In this document: in pieces, positions 18,241 to 28,078 of the stretch
Numbering within the stretch: the stretch's first letter is position 1
Layout: each line of letters opens with the position of its first letter
Assembly (NCBI RefSeq): GCF_003335105.1
Contig: NZ_QFWQ01000002.1
Location: forward strand, 186,001-250,000
DNA from: Rhodanobacter denitrificans
Lineage (GTDB): Bacteria > Pseudomonadota > Gammaproteobacteria > Xanthomonadales > Rhodanobacteraceae
Reading direction: 5' to 3'
DNA: 64,000 nt
Translations under genes and position numbers: made by a program
Notes under the pieces: generated by a model
Told to the model about the DNA's origin: nothing
What the model saw: the letters and a program-made list of their open reading frames with translations, nothing else
The model's database searches: none

Positions 18241-18759
18241 CTAGAACGGAATCTCGTCATCCGCGAAGCCGTTGTCGGCCGGTGCTGGTGACGAGGGGCG
18301 CGACTGGTTGCCGTAATCGCCACCGCGCGACTGGCCACCGCCGGCGCTGCCGCCGCTACCCTGGCGCTGGCCGCCCTGCGGGCGCTCGCGCTGGAAACCG
18401 CCACCACCCGCCCCACCCTCGCTGCCGCCGCCGAGCATCTGCATCTCGCTGGCGATGATGTCGGTGAAGTACTTTTCCACACCATCCTTGCCGGTGAACT
18501 TGTCGGTGCGAATGGATCCCTCGATGTAAACCTGGCGCCCCTTCTTCAGATACTCGTTGGCGATTTCGCCCAGCCGGCCGAAGATCTTGATCCGGTGCCA
18601 CTCGGTACGCTCCTGCTTCTCGCCGGACTGCTTGTCGGTCCACGACTCGGAGGTGGCCAGGCTGAAGCTGCAGATGCTCATGCCGCTGCCGGTGCTGCGC
18701 AGCTCCGGGTCTGAACCAAGGTTGCCGATCAGGATGACTTTGTTGACGCCACGTGCCAT
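18241..18759 (-). CDS. ssb: Single-stranded DNA-binding protein
   Basis: 172 residues. N-terminal OB fold (about 1-110) with [16 protein letters not shown], the FSLATSESW strand and [20 protein letters not shown]; a Gly/Gln-rich flexible linker; and the acidic tip DDEIPF that binds repair and replication partners. Coats single-stranded DNA as a tetramer. Preceded by its own likely promoter and followed by a strong terminator, so it is expressed alone. In many Xanthomonadales an MFS gene sits upstream of ssb; here the kdp operon intervenes and the MFS gene is 10 kb away. Confidence 0.97.
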   Translation of the reverse strand: MARGVNKVILIGNLGSDPELRSTGSGMSICSFSLATSESWTDKQSGEKQERTEWHRIKIFGRLGEIANEYLKKGRQVYIEGSIRTDKFTGKDGVEKYFTDIIASEMQMLGGGSEGGAGGGGFQRERPQGGQRQGSGGSAGGGQSRGGDYGNQSRPSSPAPADNGFADDEIPF

Positions 18760-18830
18760 GGGTATGTCCTCGTTGAGCCGGGCGCAAGTCTGCGATGGGT
18801 TGCGGCCGGAATGGTGGATCCAGGCTAGCT

Positions 18831-18836
18831 ATCATA
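18831..18836 (-). promoter_or_regulatory. Probable ssb -10 element
   Basis: TATGAT on the minus strand, 72 bases upstream of the ssb ATG, with a CTGGAC hexamer 17 bases further upstream as a weak -35. This is the best sigma-70-like match in the kdpE-ssb spacer. Confidence 0.4.
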
Positions 18837-18936
18837 ACCGCGAGCGAGGCCGAGTCCAGCCGCAGAATGGCTGAATGCGGGGTCGACCGCGGCCGTGCCG
18901 GGGCGCAGGCGCCGGACGGCGGGCCCGCCGGAGCGC

Positions 18937-19629
18937 TCAGTTCACCAGGAAGCGGTGTCCCACGCCCGGCTCGGTCTTCAGCCAGCGCGGGTTCGCCGGG
19001 TCCTCGCCCAGCTTCTGCCGCAGCTTGCCGATCACGATGCGCAGGTACTGGCTGTCGCCGACATGGGTAGGGCCCCATACTTCGCGCAGCAGCTGCTGCT
19101 GGGTGACCACGCGGCCGGCATGGTGCAGCAGCAGCGCCAGCACGGCGTACTCCTTGCGCGTGAGCGCCAGCGGCACACCGTCCAGGCTCACCTCACGCCT
19201 CGCCAGATCGACGACCAGCCGGCCGTCGTCGTAACGCGGTGGCCGTTCCGGCTCGCCCGGTCGGTTGCGCAGCAGCGCGCGCAGCCGCGCCATCAGCTCC
19301 TGGATGCCGAATGGTTTGGTCATGTAGTCGTTGGCGCCATGGTCCAACGCGCACACCTTCTCGCTCTCGGCATCGCGCACCGACAGCATCAGCACCGGCA
19401 GCTGGCTCCACTGGCGCAGCTCGGCCAGCACCGCGTGGCCCTCCATGTCGGGCAGGCCGATATCGAGGATCACCAGGTCCGGCGTACGCATGGCGGCCAG
19501 CGCCAGTCCCTCGGCCGCCGTCGCCGCCAGCAGCACCTCGTAGCCCTCGGCGCGCAGGCCGATATCCAGAAAGCGGCGGATCTGCGGCTCGTCGTCGATC
19601 ACCAGGATGCGTGGAGCGGCTGAGGTCAT
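18937..19629 (-). CDS. kdpE: KdpE response regulator
   Basis: OmpR-family response regulator, 230 residues, activating the kdp operon when phosphorylated by KdpD. Receiver domain 1-120 with acidic DDE near residue 12, phospho-acceptor Asp in LVILDIGLPD near 54 and Lys in MTKPFG near 105. Winged-helix domain about 130-230 with RKEYAVLALLL and GDSQYLRIVIGKLRQKL, typical of KdpE. It is the last gene of the operon, 24 bases after kdpD. Confidence 0.96.
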   Translation of the reverse strand: MTSAAPRILVIDDEPQIRRFLDIGLRAEGYEVLLAATAAEGLALAAMRTPDLVILDIGLPDMEGHAVLAELRQWSQLPVLMLSVRDAESEKVCALDHGANDYMTKPFGIQELMARLRALLRNRPGEPERPPRYDDGRLVVDLARREVSLDGVPLALTRKEYAVLALLLHHAGRVVTQQQLLREVWGPTHVGDSQYLRIVIGKLRQKLGEDPANPRWLKTEPGVGHRFLVN

Positions 19630-19653
19630 GGTGATGGCGTCATGCGTCTGGCG

Positions 19654-22335
19654 TTACTGTTCGACATCGGGCGGCGGCGGCAGCGGCAGGCTGATGCGGA
19701 TGGTGGTGCCAATGCCGTCGCCGGGCAAGGCCTCCACGCTGCCACCGTGCGCGCCGATCATGCCGCGGCAGATCGCCAGGCCCAGCCCGGTGCCTTGCGG
19801 CGCGCGGTCGCCACGCGACACCGAATAGAACATGTCGAAGATACGCGCCCGCTCGTCCTCCGGAATGCCGGGGCCGCGATCCATCACGTCGATCAGCAGG
19901 CTCTCGCTGCTGCGGTGCACGGTCACCCGCACCGCTTCGCCCGGCGGCGAGAAACGCGCGGCATTCTCCAGGATGTTGAACAGCGCCTGCTCGATCAGCG
20001 CCGGATGCACGTAGAGCAGAACCGTCTCCGCCGGCGTCATCGTCTCCACACGCAGCTCCGGGAACAACTTGCGCAGGCGCGTCACCGCCGCGGCGACGAT
20101 CTCGGCGCTGTCGGTCCAGTCGCGATTGAGCTTCAACGTGCCGTGGCCGAGCCGGGTCATGTCTAGCAGGTTCTGGATGTAGCGGTCCAGCCGCTGACCC
20201 TCGCCGAGGATCGCCTGCAGCAAGTCGCGGCGTTCTTCCGGCGGCAATTTCTGCTCGTAGCTGACCAGGGTGCCGGCGGCACCGATCATCGAGGCCAGCG
20301 GCGAGCGCAGGTCGTGCGACACCGACGACAGCAGCGCGTTGCGCAGCCGCTCGGTCTCGCCCTGCACGCGCGCGCCTTCGAGTTCGTCGGACAGCCGCGC
20401 GCGTTCCAGCGCCTGGCCGATATCCTTGGTCATCGCCAGCGCGAGGCTGCGGCGATCCGGATCAAGTTCGCGAAACGCCGGATCGAAGCGCAATGCCACG
20501 GCACCCAGCGGATGGTTTTCGCCGCCCAGCGGCAGCATCCAGTACGGTGCCGCGTTCAAGGTGTCGGTATAGCGACCGGCCTGCTCGCCGTGCCGGTCGC
20601 TCCAGTCGGCTGCGGCCAGATCCTGGGCCGACAGCGCACGCTCCGCTGGCACGTTCGCCACCACCCGCAGCACCTGATCCGCATCGCGGGCGAGGATGGC
20701 CGCATCGCAACGCAGCGCATGCGCCAGCGCCTTGCTGCCGACATCGCGGATGCCACTGGCGTCGGTGCTGGTGGCCAGTTGCTGGCCCAGTGTGAGCAAT
20801 GCGCGCGCCTGCACGTGCGCGCCGCGCAATGACTCCACCTGGCTCGCCAGCCGCGTGGCCAGACGGCTGCAGACCAATGCCGCCACCAGGAACAGCGTCA
20901 CCCCCAGCACGTCGTCGAAGCTGGAAATTTCGAGCGTGTAGCGTGGTGGCGCGAAGAAATAGTTGTATCCAAGGAAACAAAAGATGGCCGTATAGACGGC
21001 TACCGACATACGCGTTCGAACCGCTACCACCAGCACCGCGGTGAGGAAGATAAGCGACAGGTTCGCCACCGACAGGTAACGGTCGGCCACGAAGGCCAGC
21101 CCGAACGCGATCAGCGTAGTGAGCGTGGCGTAGATGTATTCGCTGCGCGAACCGTGCGCGGACGGCAGACGCGAGCGGCGGCGCGCTTTCGCCCGCTCGC
21201 TCGGCGTGGCGATGATGGTCAGTTCCAGGTGTGCGCCGCGGCGCAGCAACAGCTGGGTCAGCGAGCGGCCCAGCATCCGCGCCACCACCCGCTCGCGGGT
21301 ACGGCCCAGGATGATCTGGCCCACGCCCTCGCGATCCGCATGCGCGATCAGCTCGTCCGCGACCGCGTGGCCGCGCAGGATGATCGCCTCGCCGCCGAGC
21401 CGCCGTGCCAGCCGCATCGCCGCATCCAGCTGTTCGCGCCGTGCGGGGTCCAGGCGAGCACCGGTATCGACATAGGCGACACTCCACGGCGCACCGCGAC
21501 GCTCGGCGATCCGCCTCGCCACCCGAACCAGATACTCGCTCTGGCCGTAACCGTCGATCGCCGCCAACACGCGGCGACGCACCGTCATCGCGCTGCCACG
21601 CGCCAGCATATGCTCGCGCAGGTCGCTCTCCACGTGACCGGCGATGGTATCCAGTGCCAGCTCGCGCAAGGCGGCCAGGTTGGTCGGCGAGAAGAACGCG
21701 TCGAGCGCGGCGGCAGCCGTCTCCGGCACGTACACCTTGCCCTGCTTCAGCCGCCCGATCAGCTCGCGTGGCGGCAGGTCGATCAGCACGATGTCGCGCG
21801 CGCGGTCGAGGAAGGCGTCCGGCACGGTCTCGCGCACGGCGACGCCGGTGATACGCCGCACCTGGTCGTTGAGGCTTTCCAGATGCTGCACGTTGAGCGC
21901 GCTATACACTTCGATGCCGGCATCGAGCAGTTCGGCGATGTCCTGCCAGCGCCGCTCGTGGCGGCCGCCCGGCAGGTTGCGGTGTGCCAGTTCGTCAACC
22001 AGCAGCACCGCCGGCTTGCGTGCCAGCGCGGCATCGAGATCGAACTCGCTGAGGTCATGGGTACCGCCGTCACGATCGTGGTAACGCACCGGGCGACGCG
22101 GCAACACTTCGATGCCCTCCAGCAAGGCCGCAGTCTCGGCGCGGCCATGTGTCTCCACCAGGCCCACCACCACATCCACGCCCTGCCGCTTCAGCTCGCG
22201 CGCGGCGGACAGCATTGCGTAAGTCTTGCCGACGCCGGGCGCGGCGCCGAGAAAGATCTTCAATCGATGGGTACGCTCATCCTGCCCGGTACTCAACAGG
22301 GCATCGGCACGCGCTTCGCGGGATGGTTCACTCAT
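19654..22335 (-). CDS. kdpD: KdpD sensor histidine kinase
   Basis: Membrane sensor kinase for potassium limitation and turgor, 893 residues. Order: KdpD N-terminal domain with P-loop GAAPGVGKTYAML near residue 30, a universal-stress-like domain (about 240-370), four close transmembrane segments (about 395-495), a GAF-like region, HisKA with SHDLRSPLAS (His about 670) and the HATPase with NILENAARFSPPG and DRGPGIPEDE. The start used is the ATG at 22335; the frame is open further upstream but overlaps the kdpC 3' end without family residues. It is 24 bases ahead of kdpE. Confidence 0.96.
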   Translation of the reverse strand: MSEPSREARADALLSTGQDERTHRLKIFLGAAPGVGKTYAMLSAARELKRQGVDVVVGLVETHGRAETAALLEGIEVLPRRPVRYHDRDGGTHDLSEFDLDAALARKPAVLLVDELAHRNLPGGRHERRWQDIAELLDAGIEVYSALNVQHLESLNDQVRRITGVAVRETVPDAFLDRARDIVLIDLPPRELIGRLKQGKVYVPETAAAALDAFFSPTNLAALRELALDTIAGHVESDLREHMLARGSAMTVRRRVLAAIDGYGQSEYLVRVARRIAERRGAPWSVAYVDTGARLDPARREQLDAAMRLARRLGGEAIILRGHAVADELIAHADREGVGQIILGRTRERVVARMLGRSLTQLLLRRGAHLELTIIATPSERAKARRRSRLPSAHGSRSEYIYATLTTLIAFGLAFVADRYLSVANLSLIFLTAVLVVAVRTRMSVAVYTAIFCFLGYNYFFAPPRYTLEISSFDDVLGVTLFLVAALVCSRLATRLASQVESLRGAHVQARALLTLGQQLATSTDASGIRDVGSKALAHALRCDAAILARDADQVLRVVANVPAERALSAQDLAAADWSDRHGEQAGRYTDTLNAAPYWMLPLGGENHPLGAVALRFDPAFRELDPDRRSLALAMTKDIGQALERARLSDELEGARVQGETERLRNALLSSVSHDLRSPLASMIGAAGTLVSYEQKLPPEERRDLLQAILGEGQRLDRYIQNLLDMTRLGHGTLKLNRDWTDSAEIVAAAVTRLRKLFPELRVETMTPAETVLLYVHPALIEQALFNILENAARFSPPGEAVRVTVHRSSESLLIDVMDRGPGIPEDERARIFDMFYSVSRGDRAPQGTGLGLAICRGMIGAHGGSVEALPGDGIGTTIRISLPLPPPPDVEQ

Positions 22336-22369
22336 GCACGCACGGGTCGATCCGGTCGGTGACGCTACG

Positions 22370-22963
22370 TTAGCGCGATCCGGCGCCAAGCGCCTGCTCC
22401 GCATCCAGCGCGAGGTTGAGCTGCAGCACATTCACCCGCGGCTCGCCTAGCACGCCGAGCTGGCGGCCGCGGGTGTATTCGTTCACCAGCGCCAGTACCC
22501 GCGCAGTGCCGAATCCACGCGCCGTTGCCACGCGCGCCAGCTGGTACCGCGCCGCCGCCAGGCTGATCTCCGGATCGAGGCCGCTGGCCGAAGCAGTGAC
22601 GAGATCCACCGGCACCGGCGCGTTGTTGCCCGGGTCGGCCGCCCGCAATGCGGCGATGCGCTGCTTCACCACGTCAGTCAACACGGGGTTGGTCGGACCC
22701 AGGTTGGAGCCGCCGGAATTGATGCCGTTGTCCACCTGCGGCGTGGTGGCCGACGGCCGGCCCCAGAAGTATTTCGGGCCGGTGAACGACTGGCCGATCA
22801 GCACGGAGCCAACCGGCTTGCCGTCCTTCACGATCAGGCTGCCGTTGGCCTGCTGCGGAAAAATCAGCTGGGCCAGCCCGGTGGCGACCAGCGGATAAAG
22901 GACGCCGGTAATCAGCGTCATCACCAGCAGCAGTACAAAGGACTGACGCAGCAGCTTGCTCAT
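22370..22963 (-). CDS. kdpC: Potassium-transporting ATPase subunit C
   Basis: Single-span subunit that stabilises the KdpFABC complex and helps ATP binding, 197 residues. N-terminal transmembrane helix ([20 protein letters not shown]), then family blocks [27 protein letters not shown] and [10 protein letters not shown]. It lies 34 bases before kdpD and 75 bases after the inserted porin gene. Confidence 0.96.
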   Translation of the reverse strand: MSKLLRQSFVLLLVMTLITGVLYPLVATGLAQLIFPQQANGSLIVKDGKPVGSVLIGQSFTGPKYFWGRPSATTPQVDNGINSGGSNLGPTNPVLTDVVKQRIAALRAADPGNNAPVPVDLVTASASGLDPEISLAAARYQLARVATARGFGTARVLALVNEYTRGRQLGVLGEPRVNVLQLNLALDAEQALGAGSR

Positions 22964-23038
22964 GGCGGGCTCCGTTCTTTTTGAAAAGTGCGGCTACGAA
23001 TGGCCGCTTATTGCTCTCGCGATCAGGGATCGATCGCG

Positions 23039-23836
23039 CTAGAAACTTCCTTGCAGCATCACGAAACCGCGCGAACCGCCGACGTTGCGTGTGTCGCGCG
23101 CATCGAGAAGGCTGGAAGTGCGTCGGTAGAAATCCGCATTGGTGGCGTAGGTCACCCCCGCGCTCAGCGACCAGTGGGCCGCCATCCGATACTTCAGCGT
23201 GGCGCCGAAATCGCTGTAGCCTGGATCGCGCGCGCCGGCGGCCAGCGGTGCCGTCAACGTGGTGGTGTAGTGCGTGTGGCCAGCGTGCAACGCCAGGCTC
23301 CACGCATCGCTCAACGGGAAGGCAGTGTCCAGCTGCAGGTAGCCGGTGCCCTTCGAATCACCGCGATAGCCCTGCTCGGTGTCAACGCCGAAATAGTCGG
23401 TGAGCGAGCGGTTGTACTTCAGCGTGAACTGTCTCCAGCTCAACGCGACGTTGGCCTCGGCGGTGTTCAGCGAGCGCGCGGGCAGTCCGGGCTGATCGAG
23501 GTTGGCACCGGGATAGACATAACCATAGATGCCGGCGCGCCACGACCAGTCGCGGTCGATCGCCCGGCCGTAACTGGCATACAGGTCCAGCTCCATCGCG
23601 CCGCCGGGACAGCTGCGCTCGCTCACGCTGGAACCCCAGAAACCGGCGGCAAAGCCGTTCGGGTTCGCATGATCGGCGCCGCCCTGGATCGCCGGGCGGC
23701 CCCAGCTCTGGGTGAGGCCACGGAATACGTAGTCCGAGGTCAGCGCGACATTGCCGGTGACTTCGTCTGCCGGCACGCCGTTGGCGAGGCAGGGGACGAG
23801 TGCCGTGGCGAGCGCGGCCAGTGGAAGGATGCGCAT
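23039..23836 (-). CDS. TorF-family putative outer-membrane porin within the kdp operon
   Basis: 265 residues with a signal peptide (RILPLAALATALVPCLANG) and the repeated aromatic strands of a small beta barrel; the start VTGNVALTSDYVFRGLTQS is characteristic of the TorF/TIGR02001 family, and the protein ends in Phe. The ATG shares one base with the kdpB stop (TGATG), so it is translationally coupled to kdpB and lies between kdpB and kdpC. This suggests an outer-membrane entry route for potassium co-regulated with the inner-membrane pump. Specificity is inferred only from position. Confidence 0.85.
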   Translation of the reverse strand: MRILPLAALATALVPCLANGVPADEVTGNVALTSDYVFRGLTQSWGRPAIQGGADHANPNGFAAGFWGSSVSERSCPGGAMELDLYASYGRAIDRDWSWRAGIYGYVYPGANLDQPGLPARSLNTAEANVALSWRQFTLKYNRSLTDYFGVDTEQGYRGDSKGTGYLQLDTAFPLSDAWSLALHAGHTHYTTTLTAPLAAGARDPGYSDFGATLKYRMAAHWSLSAGVTYATNADFYRRTSSLLDARDTRNVGGSRGFVMLQGSF

Positions 23837-25908
23837 CAGGACAGCCCCAGCAGGACCAGCAGCAGGTCGATCAGCTTGATGCCGAGGAACGGCACCACGA
23901 GGCCGCCCAGGCCGTAGACCAGCAGGTTGCGGCGCAGCAGCGCAGCGGCGCCGAGCGCGCGGTATTTCACGCCCTTCAGCGCCAGCGGGATCAGGCAGAT
24001 GATGATCAGCGCGTTGAAGATCACCGCCGACAGGATTGCGCTCTGCGGCGTCGCCAGCCGCATCACGTTGAGCGCGCCGAGCGCCGGGTAGGTGGTCGCG
24101 AACGCCGCCGGGATGATCGCGAAGTATTTCGCGATGTCGTTGGAAATCGAGAACGTGGTCAGCGCACCGCGGGTGATCAGCATCTGCTTGCCGATCTCGA
24201 CCACCTCGATCAGCTTGGTCGGGTTGGAATCGAGGTCGACCATGTTGCCGGCCTCTTTCGCGGCCTGCGTGCCGGTGTTCATCGCCACCGCCACGTCGGC
24301 TTGCGCCAGCGCGGGCGCATCGTTGGTGCCGTCGCCGCACATCGCGACCAGCCGGTTCTGCGCCTGGATGTCGCGGATGAGTTTCAGCTTGGCTTCCGGC
24401 GTGGCCTCGGCGAGGAAATCGTCGACGCCTGCCTCGGCCGCGATCGCGGCGGCGGTGAGCGGATTGTCGCCGGTGATCATGATGGTCTTGATGCCCATCC
24501 GGCGCATCTCGGCGAAGCGCTCCTTGATGCCGCCCTTGACGATGTCCTTCAGCTCGATCACGCCCAGCGTGCGGTCCGCCTCGGTAACGATCAGCGGCGT
24601 GGCGCCGCGGCGCGCGATATCCTCGGCCATGCGCTTGACCAGCGGCGGCAGGTGGCTGTTCTGCGCCTCCAGATATTTCCCCACCGCGTCCAGCGCACCC
24701 TTGCGGATCTGCCGCGTGCCGAGATCGACGCCGCTCATGCGGGTCTGCGCGGCGAACGGCACAAACTGCGCGTGCAATGCCTCCAGCGGCCGCTCGCGCA
24801 GGCCGTACTGCTCCTTCGCCAGCACCACCACGCTGCGCCCTTCCGGCGTCTCGTCGGCCAGCGACGCGAGCTGCGCGGCTTCGGCGAGGATGCTCTCCGC
24901 CACGCCCGGCGCCGGATGGAACGCAACCGCCTGGCGGTTGCCCAGCGTGATCGTGCCGGTCTTGTCCAGCAGCAGCACGTCGACATCCCCGGCCGCCTCG
25001 ACCGCGCGGCCGGAGGTGGCGATCACGTTGGCGCGGATCATCCGGTCCATCCCGGCGATGCCGATCGCCGACAGCAGCGCACCGATCGTGGTGGGAATCA
25101 GGCATACCAGCAGCGCGACCAGCACGGTGAGCGTGATCGGATGGCCAAGGCCGGCCGCCTGCACGCTGTAGATCGAATACGGCAGCAGGGTGGCGCAGGC
25201 GAGCAGGAAGATCAGGGTGAACTTGGCCAGCAGGATGGTCAGTGCGACTTCGTTCGGCGTCTTGCGCCGCTTGGAACCTTCGACCATCGCGATCATGCGG
25301 TCGAGGAAGCTCTCGCCGGGGTTGCTGGTGATGCGCACCACCAGCCAGTCGGACAACACGCGGGTGCCCCCGGTGACCGCGCTGCGGTCACCGCCGGACT
25401 CGCGGATCACCGGCGCGGACTCGCCGGTGATCGCGCTTTCGTCCACGCTGGCCGCACCAACCACCACTTCGCCATCGCCGGGAACCTGCTCGCCGGCCTC
25501 GACCAGCACGTGGTGGCCGGCGCGCAATTCAGCCGACGGTACGAAGGCGATCGTTGCATGACGATTGGCCGATGCCAGCTTCTTCGCGATCACGTCCTTG
25601 CGCGAGCCGCGCAGCGCGTCGGCCTGCGCCTTGCCGCGGCCTTCCGCCAGCGCTTCGGCGAAGTTCGCGAACAGCAGGGTGAACCATAGCCACAGGCTGA
25701 CCCAGAAGATGAAGCCGGTCGGTGCCTCGCCATGGCCGGCGAGTGCCTGTGCCCACAGCAGCGTGGTCAGCACGCTGCAGACGAGCACCACGAACATCAC
25801 CGGATTGCGGAACTGCAGCCGCGGCGACAGCTTGCGGAACGAATCGGCCATCGCCGCGAGAACCAGCTCGCGATCGAAACTTTGAGCGGCATGCGTTTGC
25901 GGAGTCAT
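23836..25908 (-). CDS. kdpB: Potassium-transporting P-type ATPase subunit B
   Basis: Catalytic P-type ATPase subunit of the high-affinity K+ pump, 690 residues, inner membrane. Seen: transmembrane pair near residues 35-85, TGES in the actuator domain, phosphorylation motif DKTGT near residue 312, [10 protein letters not shown] and [11 protein letters not shown] in the P domain, and C-terminal membrane helices. The stop overlaps the porin start by one base; kdpA ends 36 bases upstream. Confidence 0.97.
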   Translation of the reverse strand: MTPQTHAAQSFDRELVLAAMADSFRKLSPRLQFRNPVMFVVLVCSVLTTLLWAQALAGHGEAPTGFIFWVSLWLWFTLLFANFAEALAEGRGKAQADALRGSRKDVIAKKLASANRHATIAFVPSAELRAGHHVLVEAGEQVPGDGEVVVGAASVDESAITGESAPVIRESGGDRSAVTGGTRVLSDWLVVRITSNPGESFLDRMIAMVEGSKRRKTPNEVALTILLAKFTLIFLLACATLLPYSIYSVQAAGLGHPITLTVLVALLVCLIPTTIGALLSAIGIAGMDRMIRANVIATSGRAVEAAGDVDVLLLDKTGTITLGNRQAVAFHPAPGVAESILAEAAQLASLADETPEGRSVVVLAKEQYGLRERPLEALHAQFVPFAAQTRMSGVDLGTRQIRKGALDAVGKYLEAQNSHLPPLVKRMAEDIARRGATPLIVTEADRTLGVIELKDIVKGGIKERFAEMRRMGIKTIMITGDNPLTAAAIAAEAGVDDFLAEATPEAKLKLIRDIQAQNRLVAMCGDGTNDAPALAQADVAVAMNTGTQAAKEAGNMVDLDSNPTKLIEVVEIGKQMLITRGALTTFSISNDIAKYFAIIPAAFATTYPALGALNVMRLATPQSAILSAVIFNALIIICLIPLALKGVKYRALGAAALLRRNLLVYGLGGLVVPFLGIKLIDLLLVLLGLS

Positions 25909-25944
25909 GGAATCAGAGTCCCTTGAAAGATCGGCCCGAATGGC

Positions 25945-27747
25945 TCAGTGGACCGACATCAGGTATTCGGCGATCGGCCCCAAAGCCAGCGCCGGCAGGA
26001 AGGTGAGCGCACCGATCACGATCACCACGCAGGCCAGCAGCGTGACGAACAGCGGCGTATGCGTCGGCAGCGTGCCGGCCGATTCGGGCACGTGCCGCTT
26101 GGCCGCCAGTGAGCCGGCCAGAGCCAGCATCGCTATCGCAAGCGGGTAGCGCGCAAGGAACATGCAGATGCCGAGCAGCACGTTCCAGAACGGCGCGTTC
26201 GCCGAGAGTCCGCCGAACGCGCTGCCATTGTTGTTGGAGGCCGAACTGACTGCGTAGAGGATTTCGCTGAAACCGTGTGTGCCGGAATTGGCGATACCCG
26301 CCACGCCGGCTGGCAGCATCACCGCGACCGCCGTGCCAATCACCACCAGCGCGCAGGGCAGCAACACCGCGAGGCTGGCCATCTTCATCTCGTAGGCCTC
26401 GATCTTCTTGCCAAGATATTCCGGTGTGCGGCCCACCATCAGGCCGGCGATGAACACCGCCACCACCGCGAATGCGAGCATGCCGTACAAGCCCGAACCC
26501 ACGCCGCCGAAAATCACCTCGCCGAGCTGGATCAGCCACATCGGCACCAGGCCGCCGAGCGGGGTCAGCGAGTCGTGCATCGCATTCACCGCGCCGCACG
26601 AGGCGGCCGTGGTGATCGCCGCGAACAGGCCGCTGGAAGCAATGCCGAAGCGCGCCTCCTTGCCCTCCATGTTGCCGCCGGCCTGCAGCGCGGAGGCACG
26701 CGCATCCACCGCCAATCCGTGCCATGCCGGGTTGCCGGCCTGCTCCGCAGCGACCAGGCCGATCGTCAACGGGATGAAGATCAGCAGCATGGTGGCGAGG
26801 ATCGCCCAACCCTGCCGCCGGTCGCCGACCATCTGGCCGAACATCACGCACAGCCCGCCGGGGATCAGCAAGATCGCCAGCATCTCGATGAAGTTGGAGA
26901 ACGGCGTGGGGTTCTCGTACGGATGCGCGGAGTTCGCGTTGAAGAAGCCCCCGCCGTTGGTGCCGAGCATCTTGATGGCGACCTGCGAAGCGGCCGGACC
27001 CATCGGCAGGGTCTGCGTGGTGACCGGGATTTCCCTGATCACGTCGTGGCCTGCGGCATCCTTCAGCGTATTGCCGGCCGCATTCTTCACCGTCTCGGCG
27101 TAACTGCCGACCTGTACCACCGGCACATCGACATACGGCTTGAAGTTCTGCACCACGCCCTGCGACACCAGCAGCAGCGCGATCAACAACGACAGCGGCA
27201 GCAGTACATACAGCGTGCTGCGCGTGAGATCGACCCAGAAGTTGCCGATGCCGAGCGAACTGCGCCGACTGAAGCCGCGCACCACCGCCACCAGCGCCGC
27301 GATGCCGGTCGCTGCGGACAGGAAATTCTGCACCGCCAACCCCGACATCTGGGTCAGGTAACTCATCGTCGATTCGCCGGCGTAGCCCTGCCAGTTGGTG
27401 TTGGTGGCGAAACTGATCGCAGTGTTCATCGCCGAGTCGGGCGACACCGCGCCGAAATGCTGCGGATTCAGCGGCAGCCATTGCTGCGCGCGCTGCAGCG
27501 CATACACCGCCAGCACGCCGAGCACGTTGAACAGCAGCATGGCCAGTGCGTAGCGTTTCCAGCCCATGTCCTCCTCGGCGCGGATGCCGCACAGCCGGTA
27601 GATGCCGCGCTCCACGCGGCCGCCGAAGCGGGTAACCCGATTCGGCGCCTCGGCGAATACCAATGCCAGGTAGCTTCCCACCGGCTTCACCAGCAGCAGC
27701 AACACGACCAGATACAGGCCGACCTGCAGCAAATCATTCGTGGTCAT
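25945..27747 (-). CDS. kdpA: Potassium-transporting ATPase subunit A
   Basis: Channel-like K+-binding subunit, 600 residues with about ten membrane helices. Filter-like repeats are visible (NTNWQGYAGE, GTNGGGFFNANSAHP, SCGAVNAMHDS, NNNGSAFGG), as in the Trk/Ktr superfamily. Start is the ATG at 27747, which forms an ATGA overlap with the kdpF stop; a longer frame upstream would cover kdpF. Confidence 0.97.
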   Translation of the reverse strand: MTTNDLLQVGLYLVVLLLLVKPVGSYLALVFAEAPNRVTRFGGRVERGIYRLCGIRAEEDMGWKRYALAMLLFNVLGVLAVYALQRAQQWLPLNPQHFGAVSPDSAMNTAISFATNTNWQGYAGESTMSYLTQMSGLAVQNFLSAATGIAALVAVVRGFSRRSSLGIGNFWVDLTRSTLYVLLPLSLLIALLLVSQGVVQNFKPYVDVPVVQVGSYAETVKNAAGNTLKDAAGHDVIREIPVTTQTLPMGPAASQVAIKMLGTNGGGFFNANSAHPYENPTPFSNFIEMLAILLIPGGLCVMFGQMVGDRRQGWAILATMLLIFIPLTIGLVAAEQAGNPAWHGLAVDARASALQAGGNMEGKEARFGIASSGLFAAITTAASCGAVNAMHDSLTPLGGLVPMWLIQLGEVIFGGVGSGLYGMLAFAVVAVFIAGLMVGRTPEYLGKKIEAYEMKMASLAVLLPCALVVIGTAVAVMLPAGVAGIANSGTHGFSEILYAVSSASNNNGSAFGGLSANAPFWNVLLGICMFLARYPLAIAMLALAGSLAAKRHVPESAGTLPTHTPLFVTLLACVVIVIGALTFLPALALGPIAEYLMSVH

Positions 27748-27836
27748 TCGAACCACTCCGGCTTGAGCAGGGCCACGCACAGGTAGCCGGCAAGGGCGAC
27801 CGCGATCACCCCGGCGAGGACGTGGAGAACATTCAT
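27744..27836 (-). CDS. kdpF: KdpF small membrane subunit
   Basis: 30-residue single-span peptide beginning MNVLHVLAGV and ending CVALLKPEWFE, the size and pattern of KdpF, which stabilises the KdpABC complex. The stop overlaps the kdpA start (ATGA). Too short for most gene finders. Confidence 0.92.
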   Translation of the reverse strand: MNVLHVLAGVIAVALAGYLCVALLKPEWFE

Positions 27837-27873
27837 GGCGGGAGACTCATGCAGACGGGAAAGGCGGAGCGGT

Positions 27874-27966
27874 TTACTTGCGCGGATCGAGCCGATCGCA
27901 GATCAGCAGGAAGCCGAGCGCCGCCGCGCACAGCACGAGCAGGAACAACAGGTAGACGAAATCCAT
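27874..27966 (-). CDS. 30-residue membrane peptide leading the kdp operon
   Basis: Short ORF coding for MDFVYLLFLLVLCAAALGFL followed by LICDRLDPRK: one hydrophobic helix and a basic tail. The ATG at 27966 has TGGAG 9 bases upstream; an ATG five codons earlier (27981) has no such site. It lies 37 bases ahead of kdpF on the same strand. It is distinct from KdpF; similar small ORFs precede kdpF in other bacteria, so an accessory subunit is plausible. Confidence 0.7.
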   Translation of the reverse strand: MDFVYLLFLLVLCAAALGFLLICDRLDPRK

Positions 27967-28078
27967 CGGCGTCGACTCCATGAAGAGGCGACGCGCACTG
28001 TAGGAAACGCCGTATAAGAACGGGGTAGCGATTTCGCCGATCCGCGTATGCAACGCGTAAATTTTTGGCGCGCGGCGA

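Noticed and set aside
22336-22431. Longer N-terminus for KdpD
   Set aside because: It would overlap kdpC and has no similarity to KdpD, while the ATG at 22335 gives a normal N-terminus.
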